Under the pieces are notes generated by a model that saw only the letters and a program-made list of their open reading frames with translations, ran no database searches and had not been told where the DNA came from. From DASQFQ01 sp963802905 (GTDB lineage Bacteria; Actinomycetota; Thermoleophilia; Solirubrobacterales; Solirubrobacteraceae), in the NCBI GenBank assembly GCA_963802905.1, contig CAWDKH010000018.1, positions 62,001 through 126,000 on the forward strand: DNA of 64,000 nucleotides. The letters run 5' to 3'. Numbering within the stretch: position 1 is the first letter of the stretch; every line of letters starts with the position of its first letter. Below are positions 62,529-64,000 of this stretch, in pieces. A program made the position numbers and the translations under genes.

Positions 62529-63920
62529 AGGACGACCAGGCACTCGTCGCCGCCTACCGCGCCGGCGACGACGCGGCGTTCGCGCGCATCCACGAGCGCC
62601 ACCATGCGCAGCTCGAGCGCTTTGCGCGCAAGATCCTGGGGCGCAGCTCCGAGCACGCCGAGGACGTCGTGCAGGAGGCGATGCTGCGCGCGAGCCGCGC
62701 GCTGCGCCGCGACGACCGCCACATCGAGCTGCGGCCGTGGCTGTACCGGCTCACGCGCAACACCGCTCTCGACGAGCTCGCGCGCGTCCGCACCGACTCG
62801 GTCGATCTCGAGGAGGCTGAGGGCTGGGGAGTTCTCCGCGCCCCCGAGTCGACCGAGCCGGAGGCGGTGCTGGAGCGGCGCGGCAAGGTCCGCGACCTGC
62901 TCGGCGACATGGCGACGCTGCCCGCCCAGCAGCGCCACGCGCTGCTGCGGCGCGAGGTCGACGGGGTCTCGCACGCCGCGCTGGCGGTCGAGCTCGGCGT
63001 CTCGCCGCAGGCGACGAAGAACCTCGTGCACCGCGCGCGTACGAACCTCGTCAAGCAGCGCGCGGCGCGCTCGCACGACTGCGACGAGGTGCGCCGGGAC
63101 CTGCTCGAGGCGCACGACGACGGTCGCCGCGCGTCGGCCGCGACCTATCGCCACCTCGCGTCGTGCGCGGAATGCCGGCGGTTCCGCGGCGGGCTGCGCG
63201 ACACCCGCAAGGCGGCGGCGATCCTCATGCCGATGCCGCTGATGGTGGTCGCCTTCGGGCTGCTGACCGGCAAGGCGGCCGCCGCGACGGCCAAGGGCGC
63301 GATGGTCAAGGGCGCCGCCACCGCCGCCGCGGGCGTGGCGATCACCGCGGGCGCGGTCGGCGTCGGCGTACAGGTGTTCACCGCCGGCGACCCGGCGCCG
63401 CAGTCGGCGACGAGCCGCGCGCTGCCCTCCGGGTCGGTGGCCAAGGGCGGCGCGCTGCCGAAGGGCACGGCGATCGTGCGCCGCACGGTGTCGCTCACCG
63501 GCGGCGGCTCGACGATCGCGCTCGCCTGCCCGCCCGGCCTGCGCGTGGCGGATCTGATCGGCGCCCGCGGCGCGAGCGCGTCGTACGCGCCGGGGACCGT
63601 GGTCGGCGTGAGCCGGAGCGCACGCGTGGTCGTCGAGCCGCGGACGGGCGCCAAGACCGGGCAGGTCACGCTGCTGTGCAAGGCGCCGGACCCGTCGGGC
63701 TCGATCGTGGCCGGCAAGGGCGCAGGCCGCGGCGAGCGGCACGCCGCTGAAGGTCGTCGTCACCCGCGCCGAGCTGTTCAAGCGCCCGAACGGCGCGGCG
63801 GTCGGCTCGGTCCGCCTCGGCCAGCCGGTGCGCGCGACCGGCCGCAAGCGCGACGGCTGGCGGCAGATCGTCACCGACACCGGCGAGACCGGCTGGGTGC
63901 GAGCGAAGGTGGTCGGCTAA
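62525..63920 (+). CDS. Membrane-tethered ECF sigma factor with zinc motif and SH3-like outer domain (one frameshift)
   Basis: The GTG overlaps the preceding stop (GTGA). Residues 1-180 are an ECF sigma factor: LVAAYRAGDDAAFARIHERH, VVQEAMLRASRALRRDDRHI, LPAQQRHALLRREVDGVSHA and ELGVSPQATKNLVHRARTNL. His210-x3-Cys214-x2-Cys217 is the zinc anti-sigma signature. One or two hydrophobic spans (about 230-280) follow, then an exported beta domain with SLTGGGSTIALACPPGLRVA. After a shift near 63715-63735 an SH3-like end appears: LFKRPNGAAVGSVRLGQPVR and RQIVTDTGETGWVRAKVVG. The last shift is inferred. Without it the frame runs past the window with no homology. Confidence 0.8.
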
Positions 63921-63971
63921 CCCTCGACCACCCTCAACGGGGTCTGACCCCCTTGAGGCGGCTCGAGGGTT
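63919..63971. terminator. Long hairpin after the tethered sigma gene
   Basis: AACCCTCGA (63919-63927) pairs with TCGAGGGTT (63963-63971), enclosing CCTCAA/TTGAGG and a central GGGGTC-T-GACCCC (63939-63951). It begins within the TAA stop. It is a likely terminator or palindromic repeat. Nothing further is visible to base 64000. Confidence 0.6.
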
Positions 63972-64000
63972 GCTCGGCGGGTGAACGCGACCAGCGTGCC

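Overview
This is a very GC-rich chromosomal window. It has dense coding, many 1-4 base stop/start overlaps and frequent GTG starts. The gene content points to a Gram-positive actinobacterium. Relevant genes are ECF sigma factors with membrane partners, a large ATP-binding LuxR regulator, an F420-associated HExxH protein, DrrA-type drug exporters, GroES/GroEL under paired CIRCE operators, and a SpoIIM/RDD/MoxR/DUF58 cluster. The closest fit I can infer is class Thermoleophilia (Solirubrobacter/Conexibacter-like). That placement is inference from gene content, because there is no rRNA in the window.

Layout. 1-2378: ECF sigma factor, its membrane anti-sigma partner and a truncated secreted protein. 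2461-4618: GNAT, RibD-like reductase and DUF899. 4739-4831: selenocysteine tRNA. 4959-13747: a beta-glycoside/mannoside utilisation locus with ROK regulator, sugar-binding lipoprotein, two permeases, GH2 beta-mannosidase, VOC protein and GH1 beta-glucosidase. 13744-21609: repeat-bearing lipoprotein, RDD, SpoIIM, DUF58, MoxR, DUF4350, DUF4129 and a membrane protein. 21620-31446: YhaM-like nuclease, PAC2, MFS, TetR, DUF998, a UvrD-type helicase-nuclease, an IMPase-family phosphatase and a metalloprotease-like protein. 31454-35345: histone-H1-like protein with SOS-like boxes, Mrp ATPase, ferredoxin and NAD(P)-binding protein. 35411-41641: amidase, CGNR regulator, citrate synthase, MarR and a two-permease ABC exporter. 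41861-47380: LAL-type LuxR regulator, small proteins and groES-groEL. 47606-55150: membrane protein, ASCH, Nudix, Crp/Fnr, DUF4349 with its ECF sigma factor, a YCII/ECF42-type pair, a GDPD-like protein and a Nei/Fpg glycosylase. 55155-63920: M28 peptidase, Lhr helicase, secreted proteins and a membrane-tethered sigma factor.

The most unusual feature is a family of three roughly 200-bp intergenic elements (23410-23615, 31454-31643, 41660-41861). They share terminal inverted repeats and fold end to end into long hairpins. The interior of the middle copy differs in sequence but keeps its own 13-bp stem. The second is the sigma factor at 62525-63920. It carries a HxxxCxxC zinc motif, membrane segments and an extracytoplasmic SH3-like domain in one chain, translationally coupled to two secreted proteins.

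The window has about 16 apparent single-base frameshifts inside otherwise well-conserved genes, clustered at 6.4-8.0 kb and in lhr. I treat these as probable sequence errors rather than pseudogenes. The affected genes are annotated across the breaks, with the break positions stated.
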